DNA of 64,000 nucleotides from Rhodococcus opacus B4. Its GTDB lineage: Bacteria > Actinomycetota > Actinomycetes > Mycobacteriales > Mycobacteriaceae. A program made the translations under genes and the position numbers. The notes beneath the pieces were generated by a model. That model saw only the letters and a list, made by a program, of their open reading frames with translations. It ran no database searches and was not told where the DNA came from. Where the stretch lies: NCBI RefSeq assembly GCF_000010805.1, contig NC_012522.1, positions 3,224,001 to 3,288,000 of the forward strand, written 5' to 3'. How positions within the stretch are numbered: the stretch's first letter is position 1; the number at the start of each line of letters is the position of its first letter. Positions 25,593 to 34,516 of this stretch are shown here, in pieces.

Positions 25593-26843
25593 TCAGCCGA
25601 CGACGCGGCTCAGTGCCTCGGCGATGAAGTCGATGTCCTCGGCCGTGTGCGCTGTACTCAGGAAGATTTTTCCCGAGGGCATGAACATCACGCCTTCGGC
25701 GAGCATCCCGCCCAGGACCTTCCCCCAGATGCCACCGGTTCCGTGGAGTCCGGTGGCCGCGCCCTCGGGCACGAATTGCAGCAACGACCCCACACGGTTC
25801 AGATGCGCCGGGACTTCGGCTTCGGCCAGTACCGCACCGAACAGATCGTGGAACCGCGCCGCATTGCTCTCCAGCGTCGCATACACCGCCGGATCCGCGA
25901 GCACACCCATCGTCGCCTCGACCGCGGCCAACGCGACCGGATTTCCGTTGAACGTTCCGGCATGCACCACGCCGTCGGTCACCTGATCTATCAAGTCTGC
26001 GCGGCCCACCACCGCGCTCTGGGTGAACCCGCCGGCCATCGCCTTGCCGAACACCGATAGATCCGGGCGTACCCCGAAGCGCTCGGTGGCACCACCACGT
26101 GCGACCCGGAAGCCCGCGATGACCTCGTCGAAAATGAGCACCACGCCGGCCTCGTCGCACAGAGCCCGAACCGCCCGCAAGAACTCCGGAAGCGGTTCGG
26201 TCACCCCCGCATTGCTCATAATCGGATCGAGCAGGACCGCGGCGATACCGAGTTCGCGTGCGTCCTCCAGAATGCCGGTGATCATCTCGATGTCGTTGAA
26301 CTCCGAAACGATCAGATCATCAAGAACGCTGGGGCTCTGGCCTCTGGTTGCGGTCAGCGTCGGCCTGCCGTACTCATCCGACGACATACCCGCATAGACC
26401 GAATCCTGCCAGCCGTGATAGCTCTTGGCGAACTTGACGATGCGTCGGCGTCCGGTCGCGGCCCGAGCGAGCCGCAGCGACACCTGAACAGCCTCGGTGC
26501 CGGTGTTGCTCCACAACAGGCGCTCGCCGTGCGAAACCGCCTCCAGCACCGCTTCGGCCGCCGCGTACTCCAGGGCGTGGCCGGTGCCGACCACCTGCAT
26601 GCGGTCGAGGACTCCCCGGACCGCCGACACCACCCGTTCGTCGCTGTGACCGAGCACCAGTGCACCCCAGGCCATTACACAGTCAGCATATCGATCGCCG
26701 TCCAGATCCCAGACGTGGGCGCCACGAGCTTCCCTGACGAACAACGGATGCGGCTGCATGGATGCACGCAGCCCCGAACTGACTCCGCCGCCAATGCTGT
26801 TCCGAGAACGCTGAAATGCGGCAAGTGAAGATTGAAGACCCAT
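25593..26843 (-). CDS. Class-III aminotransferase (HemL/omega-transaminase-like)
   Basis: 416 residues. PLP-enzyme motifs: NTGTEAVQVSLRLARAATGR near residue 110, YHGWQD near 143, IFDEVIAGFRVARGG near 235 and the PLP-Lys in VFGKAMAGGF near 269. HAGTFNGNPVALAA follows near 298. The pattern resembles glutamate-1-semialdehyde aminomutase-like subgroup enzymes, but with a catabolic neighbourhood a transaminase acting on an amine or amino acid is more likely than haem synthesis. ATG at 26843 follows GAGGAG. Last gene of the five-gene operon starting at 30771, 68 nt after the amidotransferase. Confidence 0.88.
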   Translation of the reverse strand: MGLQSSLAAFQRSRNSIGGGVSSGLRASMQPHPLFVREARGAHVWDLDGDRYADCVMAWGALVLGHSDERVVSAVRGVLDRMQVVGTGHALEYAAAEAVLEAVSHGERLLWSNTGTEAVQVSLRLARAATGRRRIVKFAKSYHGWQDSVYAGMSSDEYGRPTLTATRGQSPSVLDDLIVSEFNDIEMITGILEDARELGIAAVLLDPIMSNAGVTEPLPEFLRAVRALCDEAGVVLIFDEVIAGFRVARGGATERFGVRPDLSVFGKAMAGGFTQSAVVGRADLIDQVTDGVVHAGTFNGNPVALAAVEATMGVLADPAVYATLESNAARFHDLFGAVLAEAEVPAHLNRVGSLLQFVPEGAATGLHGTGGIWGKVLGGMLAEGVMFMPSGKIFLSTAHTAEDIDFIAEALSRVVG

Positions 26844-26911
26844 ACCCGGTGAAACTCCTCATATAGCTGAACTCGAACCAGAACCCGTCGATAGTGAGCG
26901 CGCTGAGCGCG

Positions 26912-27685
26912 TCATCCGACCTTCCGATGCTGCTGGCGATCATTCATCGTCCATGTGCACCGTTCGATGAGCCAATCGAAGATCGGGTCGCGCTCGGTTT
27001 GCCATTCGGGATGCCACTGGACGCCGACAACGGGTCGGCCACTCAGCTCGATCATCTCCGCACTTCCGTCGGTGGTTCGGCCGGTGACCGCGAGTCCGAC
27101 ACCGGGCCGGTCCACCGCCTGGTGATGCCATGAGTTGGAAGTTCGACGGGCACCGTAGATCTGGCGCCCGACGCTGCCGGAGGAAAAGTCGACGACATGG
27201 TTGTCGTCACCGGCGTAGGGCGCAGCCTTCGGCGAAGAATGCACGACGGACGTTTCCTCGATGTCCTCGATCAGTGTCCCGCCTAGGACGGTGTTCAGCA
27301 GCTGATGCCCGCGGCACACGCCGAGGATGGGGATGCCCAGCGCCAGCGCGTCGGAGATCAGGTCGGCCTCGTACTGGTCCCGCTCGAAGTCGATGACGTC
27401 GACGTTCCGGCGCGGATCGGCGGCCGGGTCGACCGGACGCATGCCACCCCAGCGTGACGGGTGCACGTCCTGTCCGCCCGTCACGATCAACCCGTCCAGC
27501 CTGTCGGCAACACCGGTCGAACTCGACACGAACGGAAGGTTGACCGGAATGCCGCCGGCTTCGGCCACGCACCGGTCGAAGTCAGAGAAGAAGGAGTTCG
27601 TCAAGCGATCGGTGAACCGTGGCGATGTACCGGTCACCATTTCCAGCCGATAGCATCGGCCCGTGATACCGATGAGAGGTCTCAT
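26912..27685 (-). CDS. Class-I glutamine amidotransferase / gamma-glutamyl hydrolase (PuuD-like)
   Basis: 257 residues of peptidase family C26. It begins PLIGITGRCYRLE and has DGLIVTGGQDVHPSRWGG, nucleophile Cys in LGVCRGHQLLN near residue 112, and catalytic His/Glu in GVQWHPEWQ near 232. PuuD-type enzymes release glutamate from gamma-glutamylated amine metabolites. The ATG at 27685 overlaps the stop of the alcohol dehydrogenase gene (ATGA), so it is translationally coupled; the frame remains open upstream but that part overlaps the dehydrogenase. The presence of a ligase in the same operon supports a gamma-glutamylation/deglutamylation cycle. Confidence 0.88.
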   Translation of the reverse strand: MRPLIGITGRCYRLEMVTGTSPRFTDRLTNSFFSDFDRCVAEAGGIPVNLPFVSSSTGVADRLDGLIVTGGQDVHPSRWGGMRPVDPAADPRRNVDVIDFERDQYEADLISDALALGIPILGVCRGHQLLNTVLGGTLIEDIEETSVVHSSPKAAPYAGDDNHVVDFSSGSVGRQIYGARRTSNSWHHQAVDRPGVGLAVTGRTTDGSAEMIELSGRPVVGVQWHPEWQTERDPIFDWLIERCTWTMNDRQQHRKVG

Positions 27686-28794
27686 GTCGACGTCGCTCCA
27701 ATTCCTACGACAACGCGGATTTCCCTGCCCGATGCCAGGGCATCGAACCCTTCGTTGATTGTTTCGAGTGAGTATTCGGCGGTGACCAGCTCGTCGAGCT
27801 GCAGCAAACCGGCCCGTGCGAACTGCAGATACATCGGGATATCCACCTTGAAGTGGTTCGATCCCATGAACGACCCGCGCAGACTTTTTTCCTGCATGAA
27901 GAGTTCGGATCCACGAAGTGGAATCGAATGCGAGTCCGGGATCATGCCCATCACCGTGGCAACGCCGCCTGGTCGCAGCATCGCGAACGCCTGCCCTGCC
28001 GTGGCACCGGAGCCGACCGCCTCGAATGCGTGGTGCGTGCCGCCGTCGGTCAGCGCCTGCACCGCCGCGACCGGGTCGGTCTCGCGGGCATTCACCACCT
28101 CTGTTGCTCCGAAGAACTTGGCCTGCTCCAGTTTTTCCGGCACGACGTCCACACCGATGATCTGTGCCGCGCCGGCCAGCCGGGCGGCCTGCACCGCGGA
28201 GAATCCGATTCCGCCGAGCCCGATCACCGCAACAGTCTGCCCCGGACGAACGCAGGCGCTCTGCAGCACCGAGCCCATCCCGGTGGTCACCGCGCAGCCG
28301 AGCACGCTCGCCGTTTGCAGACGTACCCCCGGCTCGATCGTGACGACGCTGTTCTTGTGGACCAGCGCCATCTCGGCGAAACCACCGATCCCGGCAGTGG
28401 CCCGCACCGCCGCCCCCTGACTGTTGGTCAGACGGGGCCGGGCGCGGCCCTGCTGCAACTCCGCCCGACGCACGCACAGGGTCTGCTGCCCGGCCAGGCA
28501 GAATTCACACGACCCGCAGTACGCCGACAGACAGGTCACGACGGTGGTACCTGGACTGAACTCCGTAACAGCGCTGCCGACCTCGACGACCTCGCCCACC
28601 GCCTCGTGGCCGAGCACGATCGGCGTGTCGGACTCGAAGGTTCCGTCCATCTCGTGCAGGTCCGAATGACACAGACCGGCGTACGCGATCCGGATCAGCA
28701 CCTCGTCGGGCCCTGGGTCGTCGATGACCAGCTCTTCGATATCCAACGCACCTGGCGCGGCATTGAGCACTGCCGCCTTGATACGCGTGCTCAT
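27682..28794 (-). CDS. Zinc-dependent alcohol dehydrogenase (MDR family)
   Basis: 370 residues. Catalytic Zn ligands: Cys in GLCHSDLHE near residue 38 and GHEAVGEV near 61. Structural Zn: the four-Cys cluster CGSCEFC...C near 92-104. Rossmann motif VIGLGGIGFSAVQAA near 190, followed by an acidic residue in IIGVDVV, which favours NAD. It looks like a class-III-like/aryl alcohol dehydrogenase. Its ATG overlaps the stop of the ligase gene (ATGA) and its stop overlaps the amidotransferase start (ATGA), so the three are tightly coupled. Probable step: oxidation of a hydroxylated (gamma-glutamyl) amine to the aldehyde taken by the ALDH (inference). Confidence 0.9.
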   Translation of the reverse strand: MSTRIKAAVLNAAPGALDIEELVIDDPGPDEVLIRIAYAGLCHSDLHEMDGTFESDTPIVLGHEAVGEVVEVGSAVTEFSPGTTVVTCLSAYCGSCEFCLAGQQTLCVRRAELQQGRARPRLTNSQGAAVRATAGIGGFAEMALVHKNSVVTIEPGVRLQTASVLGCAVTTGMGSVLQSACVRPGQTVAVIGLGGIGFSAVQAARLAGAAQIIGVDVVPEKLEQAKFFGATEVVNARETDPVAAVQALTDGGTHHAFEAVGSGATAGQAFAMLRPGGVATVMGMIPDSHSIPLRGSELFMQEKSLRGSFMGSNHFKVDIPMYLQFARAGLLQLDELVTAEYSLETINEGFDALASGREIRVVVGIGATST

Positions 28795-30161
28795 ACAAGC
28801 TCGAAGTAGCGGTTGAGTTCCCAATCGGTGATCCCGCAGTCGGGGTCGCCGCCACCCATGGTGTGGAACGCCAGCCATTCCCAGCGTCGGGTTCCGATCC
28901 AGTAGTCGACGAACTCTTGCCCGAGGACCTCGGCCAGTGCCTTGTCGGCTGCGAGTGCATCGGCCGCGCGGGTGATCGTGTGCGGCAGCGCCTCGGTGCC
29001 GGACGGGTTACACCAGGCCATGCCGACGAACGGGGCCGGCGGCTCGATGCCGTTGACGACGCCGAAAAGACCGGCCCCCAGCACCGCTGCAGCTACCAGG
29101 TAGGCGTTCGAATCTGCTCCCGGCGTCCGGTATTCGATGCGCGAGTACTTCGGGTGGCGGGTCACCGCGCGGACGGCGGTGGTCTTGTTGTCGATGCCCC
29201 AGGTGACAGTCGTGGGCGGGCCTTCCAGCGGGATCTGCCGTCGGTAGGAGGTCAGGAACGGCAGTGCCAACGAGGTTGCCCCCGGCATGGTCTGCACGAC
29301 GCCGCCGATGAAGTTTCGCATCACATCGGACGGTCCGTTCTCGGCGAAGAACGCGTTGCCGTCCTCGTTCGCCAACGAGATGTTCAGATGCGAGGCCTGA
29401 CCCCACGCGTCGGACCACTTGGCCATGAAGGTCACCGACCGACCCAGCTCGTTCGCGACCTCACGAAGGACCTGACGGGTCCGGGCCCAGTTGTCGGCCG
29501 TGGTGACGATGTCGGCGACGGCGACGTTGATCTCGATCTGGCCCACGGCCGCCTCGTCGTTCCACGCCTCCCACTCCAGTCCCACTTCTACGAGACGCTT
29601 CTGCACTCGGTCCAGGAACTGCCACCAATCGCCAGACTTGGCATGCACATAGGCTCCGCCGGCCGAACCGCCGAGCGGGGTCAGATCCTTGTATCCCTTG
29701 CGTCGCGCTTCGTGAACCGACTCCTCGAAGACGGTTGCTTCGATCTCGATCGCCGCCTTGACCGAGTAGCCCTCGTCAGCAGCCTGCCGCTCCACCTTGC
29801 GCAAGAGATTTCGCGGACATACCGACACCGGGTCACCGGTCTTGGTCCAGAAGTCGCCGATGACGGATGCCTTGCCGGGCTCCCATTCGATCAGCGTCGC
29901 CAGGTCGGGGCGAAGGAAGATGTCCAGCAGATCGCCGCGCCACTCCGGAAAGGCGAAACCGAACTGGGGAAAGTTACCGAGATCGTTGCCGAAGACGACG
30001 TCGGCGAACGGAAATCCCGTCTCGAGTCCGCTCAGGAACTTCTTCGGGGAAATCGACTTTCCCACGAACGTCCCGTCGAGGTTCGTTGCCTCGATGCGAA
30101 TCGACGTGATCGCCCGCTCGTCCAGCCACCGCCGGACCCGGGCACTCGTTGTTTCAGCCAT
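28791..30161 (-). CDS. Glutamine-synthetase-family ligase (gamma-glutamylamine synthetase-like)
   Basis: 456 residues with the GS fold: IEIEATVFEE (metal Glu pair near 134), GQIEINVA near 206, KWSDAWGQASHLNISL with the conserved His near 258, a TSYRRQIP in place of the NSYKR loop, and RIEYRTPGADSNAYL near 337. It lacks the N-terminal adenylylation-style features of housekeeping GlnA and resembles PuuA/GlnA3-type enzymes that join glutamate to amines with ATP. ATG at 30161 follows GGAAGGT and overlaps the previous gene by 8 nt. Together with the PuuD-like hydrolase, ADH and ALDH it defines the probable amine-activating step. The amine itself is unknown. Confidence 0.88.
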   Translation of the reverse strand: MAETTSARVRRWLDERAITSIRIEATNLDGTFVGKSISPKKFLSGLETGFPFADVVFGNDLGNFPQFGFAFPEWRGDLLDIFLRPDLATLIEWEPGKASVIGDFWTKTGDPVSVCPRNLLRKVERQAADEGYSVKAAIEIEATVFEESVHEARRKGYKDLTPLGGSAGGAYVHAKSGDWWQFLDRVQKRLVEVGLEWEAWNDEAAVGQIEINVAVADIVTTADNWARTRQVLREVANELGRSVTFMAKWSDAWGQASHLNISLANEDGNAFFAENGPSDVMRNFIGGVVQTMPGATSLALPFLTSYRRQIPLEGPPTTVTWGIDNKTTAVRAVTRHPKYSRIEYRTPGADSNAYLVAAAVLGAGLFGVVNGIEPPAPFVGMAWCNPSGTEALPHTITRAADALAADKALAEVLGQEFVDYWIGTRRWEWLAFHTMGGGDPDCGITDWELNRYFELV

Positions 30162-30771
30162 TGAACCGCACCTTCCAGTGTGCACCGCACATCACTGAGA
30201 TCTGCGCAGCCGAGCCGATCACCGCGACGGCACCGACACCCAGTGCGATGAGAAATGAATCGAACATCCCGCTGAGGACTGCCGACAATGATTCGGCCGA
30301 CCCGTGGATCTCGAAAGTGGCGACGCCGTCGCCGAAGACGAGACGCTCGTCGTTGTCGATGCACACGATGACCAGCTGCTCGGGGAATCCAGCCGAGTCG
30401 GCGTTGAGTTCCCAGAACTTCTGCGCAGCGACATTCCAGTCCGGCAGGGGCGGCGACAGCAGCCGGCCCACCGCGTGCCCGATCTCCCCTCCCCCGACGA
30501 CCGTGTATTCGGGGTAGAAGTGCAGTTCGAGAGGTTCGACACTGCCGTCGACGCCGTGCCTCACATGTACGCGACCGTCGGCGAAATCGAGCGTCGCCGC
30601 CTGCGGATCGACGACCGACTTCAGCGCCACCGTCCCGGTAGTACCACCTATCAACGCCCGCAACTCGGGCACCTCTGCGCTGGCCCTCAACGTCCGAGCC
30701 ACCGACAGCACCAGCGGCGTCGGATCCGGCTCGACCGCGACCAGCAAATCTTCTGCAGTCAGGGAACTCAC
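30154..30771 (-). CDS. Unknown protein, first gene of the ligase operon
   Basis: 205 residues from a GTG at 30771 with GAGG upstream (an alternative TTG start lies 10 codons earlier). I do not recognise the family. The central part (TLDFADGRVHVRHG, later LVIVCIDNDERLVFGDGVATFEI) has the alternating strand/turn pattern seen in sterol-carrier-protein-2-like domains, and the C-terminus is hydrophobic (FLIALGVGAVAVIGSAAQISV), possibly one helix. It overlaps the ligase gene by 8 nt, so the two are co-translated and it should work in the same pathway, perhaps as a small-molecule carrier or membrane anchor. That role is a guess. Confidence 0.6.
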   Translation of the reverse strand: MSSLTAEDLLVAVEPDPTPLVLSVARTLRASAEVPELRALIGGTTGTVALKSVVDPQAATLDFADGRVHVRHGVDGSVEPLELHFYPEYTVVGGGEIGHAVGRLLSPPLPDWNVAAQKFWELNADSAGFPEQLVIVCIDNDERLVFGDGVATFEIHGSAESLSAVLSGMFDSFLIALGVGAVAVIGSAAQISVMCGAHWKVRFNG

Positions 30772-30812
30772 CTGCTTGACCTCATTTCGATGACTGACCA
30801 AGACTTCTGCCT

Positions 30813-30826
30813 AAGTCATATGATCA
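30813..30826. promoter_or_regulatory. Operator-like AAGTCATATGATCA before the ligase operon
   Basis: Match to the recurrent 14-bp motif 42 nt upstream of the GTG at 30771, nearly the same spacing as at the two PhyH operons. Confidence 0.5.
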
Positions 30827-30964
30827 GTGTGGTCGGTGTCACCGATGTCGTCAAGAGCCATCGACAATCCCGGTTCATCCGGGGTAAAACCGCTACCGAA
30901 GCTGACTCGTGGCGGAGTTCCCGGTGTTGACGCGGATCCCGAACTTACTGCAAACTAGCTAGTC

Positions 30965-30978
30965 AGATCATTTGATTA
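30965..30978. promoter_or_regulatory. Operator-like AGATCATTTGATTA in the divergent spacer
   Basis: Lies between the ligase operon and the divergent monooxygenase gene, 141 nt before the latter. Only two mismatches to TGATCATTTGATCA. Confidence 0.5.
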
Positions 30979-31118
30979 GATCGATAGATTCTTTTCTCGG
31001 TCCAGACGCGGGCGTTACACGGTCGGCAACACGCCCCGTGACATCCGCATCCACCGAGTCCCGACAACAACCCAACTGATATCAGTAACGGCCGGCCCGT
31101 TCGGTAGGGAGTGACTTC

Positions 31119-32573
31119 ATGGAGCCAACAAACTCGCACGTCGACGTCGTAATCGTGGGAGCGGGACTGTCCGGCATCGCCGCCGCGGTCGAACTGCGTA
31201 CCACCCATCCCGAGCGGACGTTCGTCATGCTCGAGAAGCGCGACAACCTCGGTGGCACCTGGGACCTGTTCCGGTACCCGGGCATCAGGTCCGACAGCGA
31301 CATGTTCACCCTCGGCTACAGCTTCAAGCCGTGGCGGGACGAGAAGACGATCGCCGACGGGCAGACCATCCTCGACTATCTCCACGAAGCCGTCGACGAG
31401 CATCAACTGCGTTCCACCGTCCGCGTCGATCATCGTGTGCTCAAGGCGGATTGGTCGAGCGAATCCAGCACCTGGACGGTGCAGGTCGAGTCGCCCGCCG
31501 GCTCCGACACGATCACGTGCTCATTCCTGTACATGGCCTCGGGCTACTACGACAACGAGAACGGCTACCGACCACGATTCCCGGGCGAGGAGAATTTCAC
31601 GGGCCCGATCGTCCATCCCCAGGAATGGCCGGAGGATCTCGACTACGCCGACAAGAAAGTGGCAGTCATCGGTTCCGGTGCCACGGCCATCACGCTGATC
31701 CCGGCGATGGCCGGCACCGCCACCAAGGTCACCATGGTGCAGCGTTCGCCGTCGTACGTCGCGATCGACAGCGACATCGACGAGGACGCCATCAAGTTGC
31801 GGGCGGAAATCGGCGACGAGGCCGCGTTCGACGCGGTCCGCCTGCGCAACCTGGAACAGCAACAGATCAACTATCAGTTCGCACGGAGCTATCCCGAGGA
31901 GTTCAAGAAGCCGCTGTTCGATGCGATCGACGCGATAGTCGGGTCCGAGTTCCGCGAGAAGCACTTCACCCCGTCCTACCAACCGTGGGATCAGCGCCTG
32001 TGCCTGGTCCCCAACGGCGACCTCTTCGAAGCGATCAAGGCCGGCCAGGCCGACGTGGCGACCGGATCCATCGCCGAGTTCACCGAGCACGGCATCCGAA
32101 TGGAGTCCGGCGACATGGTGGAGGCCGACATCATCGTCACCGCCACCGGACTGAACCTCTGCACCCTCGGCAAGGTTGCGTTCACCGTCGACGGAAACCC
32201 GGTCGACTTCAGCACTACCTACACCTACAAGGGTGTCGCGTTCAGCGGCGTCCCAAACCTGGTGCAGGCGCACGGCTATCTGAACTCGTCGTGGACGCTG
32301 CGACTCGAACTGGTCAACCAATTCTGGAGTTCGCTGCTCACCACGATGGACAAGCTGGGTGCCAAAGCGGTTACCCCGGTGTTGCGTGCCGGCGACGAGA
32401 ACATGCCGCGCGATCCGTGGATGACCGGAGTGACCTCGGGATACTTCTTGCGGTACCTCGATCACATGCCGTCGCAGGGCGATCGGCTCCCGTGGCTGAA
32501 CCCGCAGGTGCACGAGCTCACGAAGGAGATCCTCAGCGCCGATCCCGACGACGGGGTACTTCAATTCGATTAG
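31119..32573 (+). CDS. Class-B flavin monooxygenase with Baeyer-Villiger fingerprint
   Basis: 484 residues. FAD Rossmann motif VGAGLSGIAAAVEL near residue 15, GGTWDLFRYPGIRSDSD near 45, the Baeyer-Villiger fingerprint FTGPIVHPQEWP (F-x-G-x3-H-x3-W-P) near 157, NADPH motif VIGSGATAITL near 182 and IVTATGLNL near 341. It thus matches Baeyer-Villiger monooxygenases, which insert oxygen next to a carbonyl; N- or S-oxygenation is also possible in this class. ATG at 31119 with a weak GGGAGTGA upstream. It is divergent from the ligase operon with two operator-like sites between, so probably co-induced. A lactone or ester product could be opened by the hydrolase at 20326. Confidence 0.9.
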   Translation: MEPTNSHVDVVIVGAGLSGIAAAVELRTTHPERTFVMLEKRDNLGGTWDLFRYPGIRSDSDMFTLGYSFKPWRDEKTIADGQTILDYLHEAVDEHQLRSTVRVDHRVLKADWSSESSTWTVQVESPAGSDTITCSFLYMASGYYDNENGYRPRFPGEENFTGPIVHPQEWPEDLDYADKKVAVIGSGATAITLIPAMAGTATKVTMVQRSPSYVAIDSDIDEDAIKLRAEIGDEAAFDAVRLRNLEQQQINYQFARSYPEEFKKPLFDAIDAIVGSEFREKHFTPSYQPWDQRLCLVPNGDLFEAIKAGQADVATGSIAEFTEHGIRMESGDMVEADIIVTATGLNLCTLGKVAFTVDGNPVDFSTTYTYKGVAFSGVPNLVQAHGYLNSSWTLRLELVNQFWSSLLTTMDKLGAKAVTPVLRAGDENMPRDPWMTGVTSGYFLRYLDHMPSQGDRLPWLNPQVHELTKEILSADPDDGVLQFD

Positions 32574-32856
32574 TGCGGTCAGCGGCGCTACGGCAGCTTC
32601 GAAGCCTGGCTGGGCCGAGCAGTTACCGGGGTCGGCTGAGACAGTTCACCGAACCTGGGAATTTCACGTGCGCCGCAGCATTCGTCGGCTTGGTGTCTAT
32701 GCCAAAAGCCCGGTCGACAGTGCCAGCCAGGATTTCTCGGACCCCGCACAGACCCGGACTCGCGATGGGCTCCAGGGGGAGTTCCCTCCGAACGCGGCTC
32801 TGCCCGCGGGACAAAATACATGTTCATATGTTCTATCGATGAATACGAGGAGTGAC

Positions 32857-33732
32857 GTGACGGGGACGAACCAACTTGACCTGGCCGTGATCGGCTGCGG
32901 AAACATGGGGTCCGCTATAGCCCGGGTTGCGCTCGAGAAGCAGTATTCGGTCGCAGTATGGAATCGCAGCCCGGAGCGCGCCGTGCGATTGGTCGATGCA
33001 GGCGCCACCGTCCTCACGGAAGTCAGCCAGGCGTTTCAGAATGCCGACCTGACCATCGTCTGCGTCAGCACGACCGACGACGTCCGCGCCCTGCTCGCAC
33101 AGATCGACCCCACCCGGGTCGCCGGCGCGATCTTGAACCTGACGAGCGGCTTACCGGACGAGGCAAACGAACTCGCGGCGTGGGCGGCCGAACATGGCGT
33201 GCCGTATCTGGACGGCGCAATCCTCTGCTTCCCCGAGCAGATCGGCAGCGCCGAGGCCCGTATCCTGGTCGCCGGCCCCGAGCAACTCTGGACGGCGCAC
33301 AGCGACATCGTTCGGGCGCTGGCCGGAGGAGCATTCCACGTCGGCACCGTCCACGGCGCAGCCAACGTCATGGACGCCGGTTTGGTCGGCGCCTTCTACA
33401 TGTCCAGCATGGTGGCGTTCATCGAGGCGACCCGGTACATGGGCAACGCCGGTGTCAGCACCGACGCGCTCCGGTCCCTACTGCCACACACCCTCGATCA
33501 GTTCTCCGAGGAGATCCACGACATCCTGAACCGCGTGGACACCGGCACTTTCGCTACCGAGCGGGCGACACTCACCGTTTACCAGGAGGCCGGTCAGACC
33601 TTCCTCGACACGATGGCACCGCACGGCCCGGCCACCATGATCCGGGCAACCACGGGTGTGTTCGACCGGGCAGTCGCCGCCGGCCTCGCGAACGAGGACC
33701 TCGCCGCGATCGTCAAGCTCTCAGCCGAATAA
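32857..33732 (+). CDS. Imine-reductase-like NAD(P)-dependent dehydrogenase 2
   Basis: 291 residues. Rossmann motif VIGCGNMGSAIARVAL, then VAVWNRSPERA (NADPH-type), LNLTSGLPDEA, and a C-terminal helical domain with NVMDAGLVGAFYMSSMVAFIEA. The Asp in NVMD falls where canonical imine reductases have their catalytic Asp, so this is the most canonical of the three paralogues. The beta-hydroxyacid dehydrogenase Lys is absent. GTG at 32857 has GAGGAG just upstream; an ATG six codons earlier has no ribosome-binding site. Ends at a strong hairpin (33737-33771). Likely reduction of a cyclic imine or reverse oxidation of an amine. Confidence 0.85.
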   Translation: MTGTNQLDLAVIGCGNMGSAIARVALEKQYSVAVWNRSPERAVRLVDAGATVLTEVSQAFQNADLTIVCVSTTDDVRALLAQIDPTRVAGAILNLTSGLPDEANELAAWAAEHGVPYLDGAILCFPEQIGSAEARILVAGPEQLWTAHSDIVRALAGGAFHVGTVHGAANVMDAGLVGAFYMSSMVAFIEATRYMGNAGVSTDALRSLLPHTLDQFSEEIHDILNRVDTGTFATERATLTVYQEAGQTFLDTMAPHGPATMIRATTGVFDRAVAAGLANEDLAAIVKLSAE

Positions 33733-33736
33733 CTGT

Positions 33737-33771
33737 ATGCCGTGCAGTTCCAACGTGGAACTGCACGGCAT
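33737..33771 (+). terminator. Perfect 15-bp hairpin after the imine-reductase-like gene
   Basis: Arms ATGCCGTGCAGTTCC and GGAACTGCACGGCAT around the loop AACGT, starting 4 nt after the stop codon. A run of five T follows about 20 nt later. Most likely a terminator. Confidence 0.7.
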
Positions 33772-34384
33772 CCGCTGCGATACCAATTTTTCTCTGCGAA
33801 CCGATTCTCTGGTTCCGTTTGCCATCGGCCATGAGCGATCCCAGATACTTTCCGGTCCAGCATCCCGCGCAGCGGGACAGGACCATGCGGTACAGCGCGG
33901 CGTTGGCCTGGCGGCGAAATAGATATCTTGGTCCGCTCGAACATTCGGATCATTTCGATCCGGGCCGTCGCGCCCGCCCTCGCGCGGGCGCCCTATTCGG
34001 GGCAGGTCACCGCTGTCGGGGCACGTCTCATCGGTGCGAGCGGCAGAACGCAATGCACTGGAGTCTTGGCCGACAGATCTATGCGGGCGTCATGATCAAT
34101 CATCACACGGGTCAGTCCACGACCTGAGGCGGTACGTCATCATGCCCTCAGATGTCGGTACGCTCGCCGGGCGCGCTTGTTTGCCTGCCCGCGGACTGAA
34201 GCGGGCAAGAAGCTGTGCAGATTGCGACTCCGACGAAGCGAATCATAAGACGCGGAAAGCCCACCACGGTGTCCGCGCTCGGCCGGTTCACCCGCCGACC
34301 ACCCAGTTCGACACCACATTGCGCACACCGGCCCGGCCGCAGCACCCATTTTCCGGTCGGCATTCGCGTCGACCGCCCTGATAC

Positions 34385-34516
34385 CAATACCTTGTAACGC
34401 GTTGGCCGACTGCGCCATTCGGACTCCACATCGACGTAGGACCGGCGCCGACTGCCGCCGCCGGTCCAGTTCGACACCGCCCCTGCCCTGGGTTCGAACT
34501 CGGTGTACCGCAGGTA
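34385..34516 (-). pseudogene. Remnant of an acyl-CoA ligase gene start
   Basis: About 90 bp at 34391-34480 align with 41033-41122, the 5' part of the intact ligase gene (peptide QSANALQGIGI against QLANALQGLGV). The remnant lies directly downstream of the diaminopentanoate-dehydrogenase-like gene. An internal ~90-bp deletion removes the start codon region. The rest of 33772-34384 shows no gene. Confidence 0.6.

Noticed and set aside
27686-28477. N-terminal extension of the amidotransferase frame
   Set aside because: Lies within the alcohol dehydrogenase gene; the ATGA overlap start gives a complete C26 enzyme.
31331-32842. 503-codon open frame overlapping the flavin monooxygenase
   Set aside because: Arg-rich alternative frame without family features.
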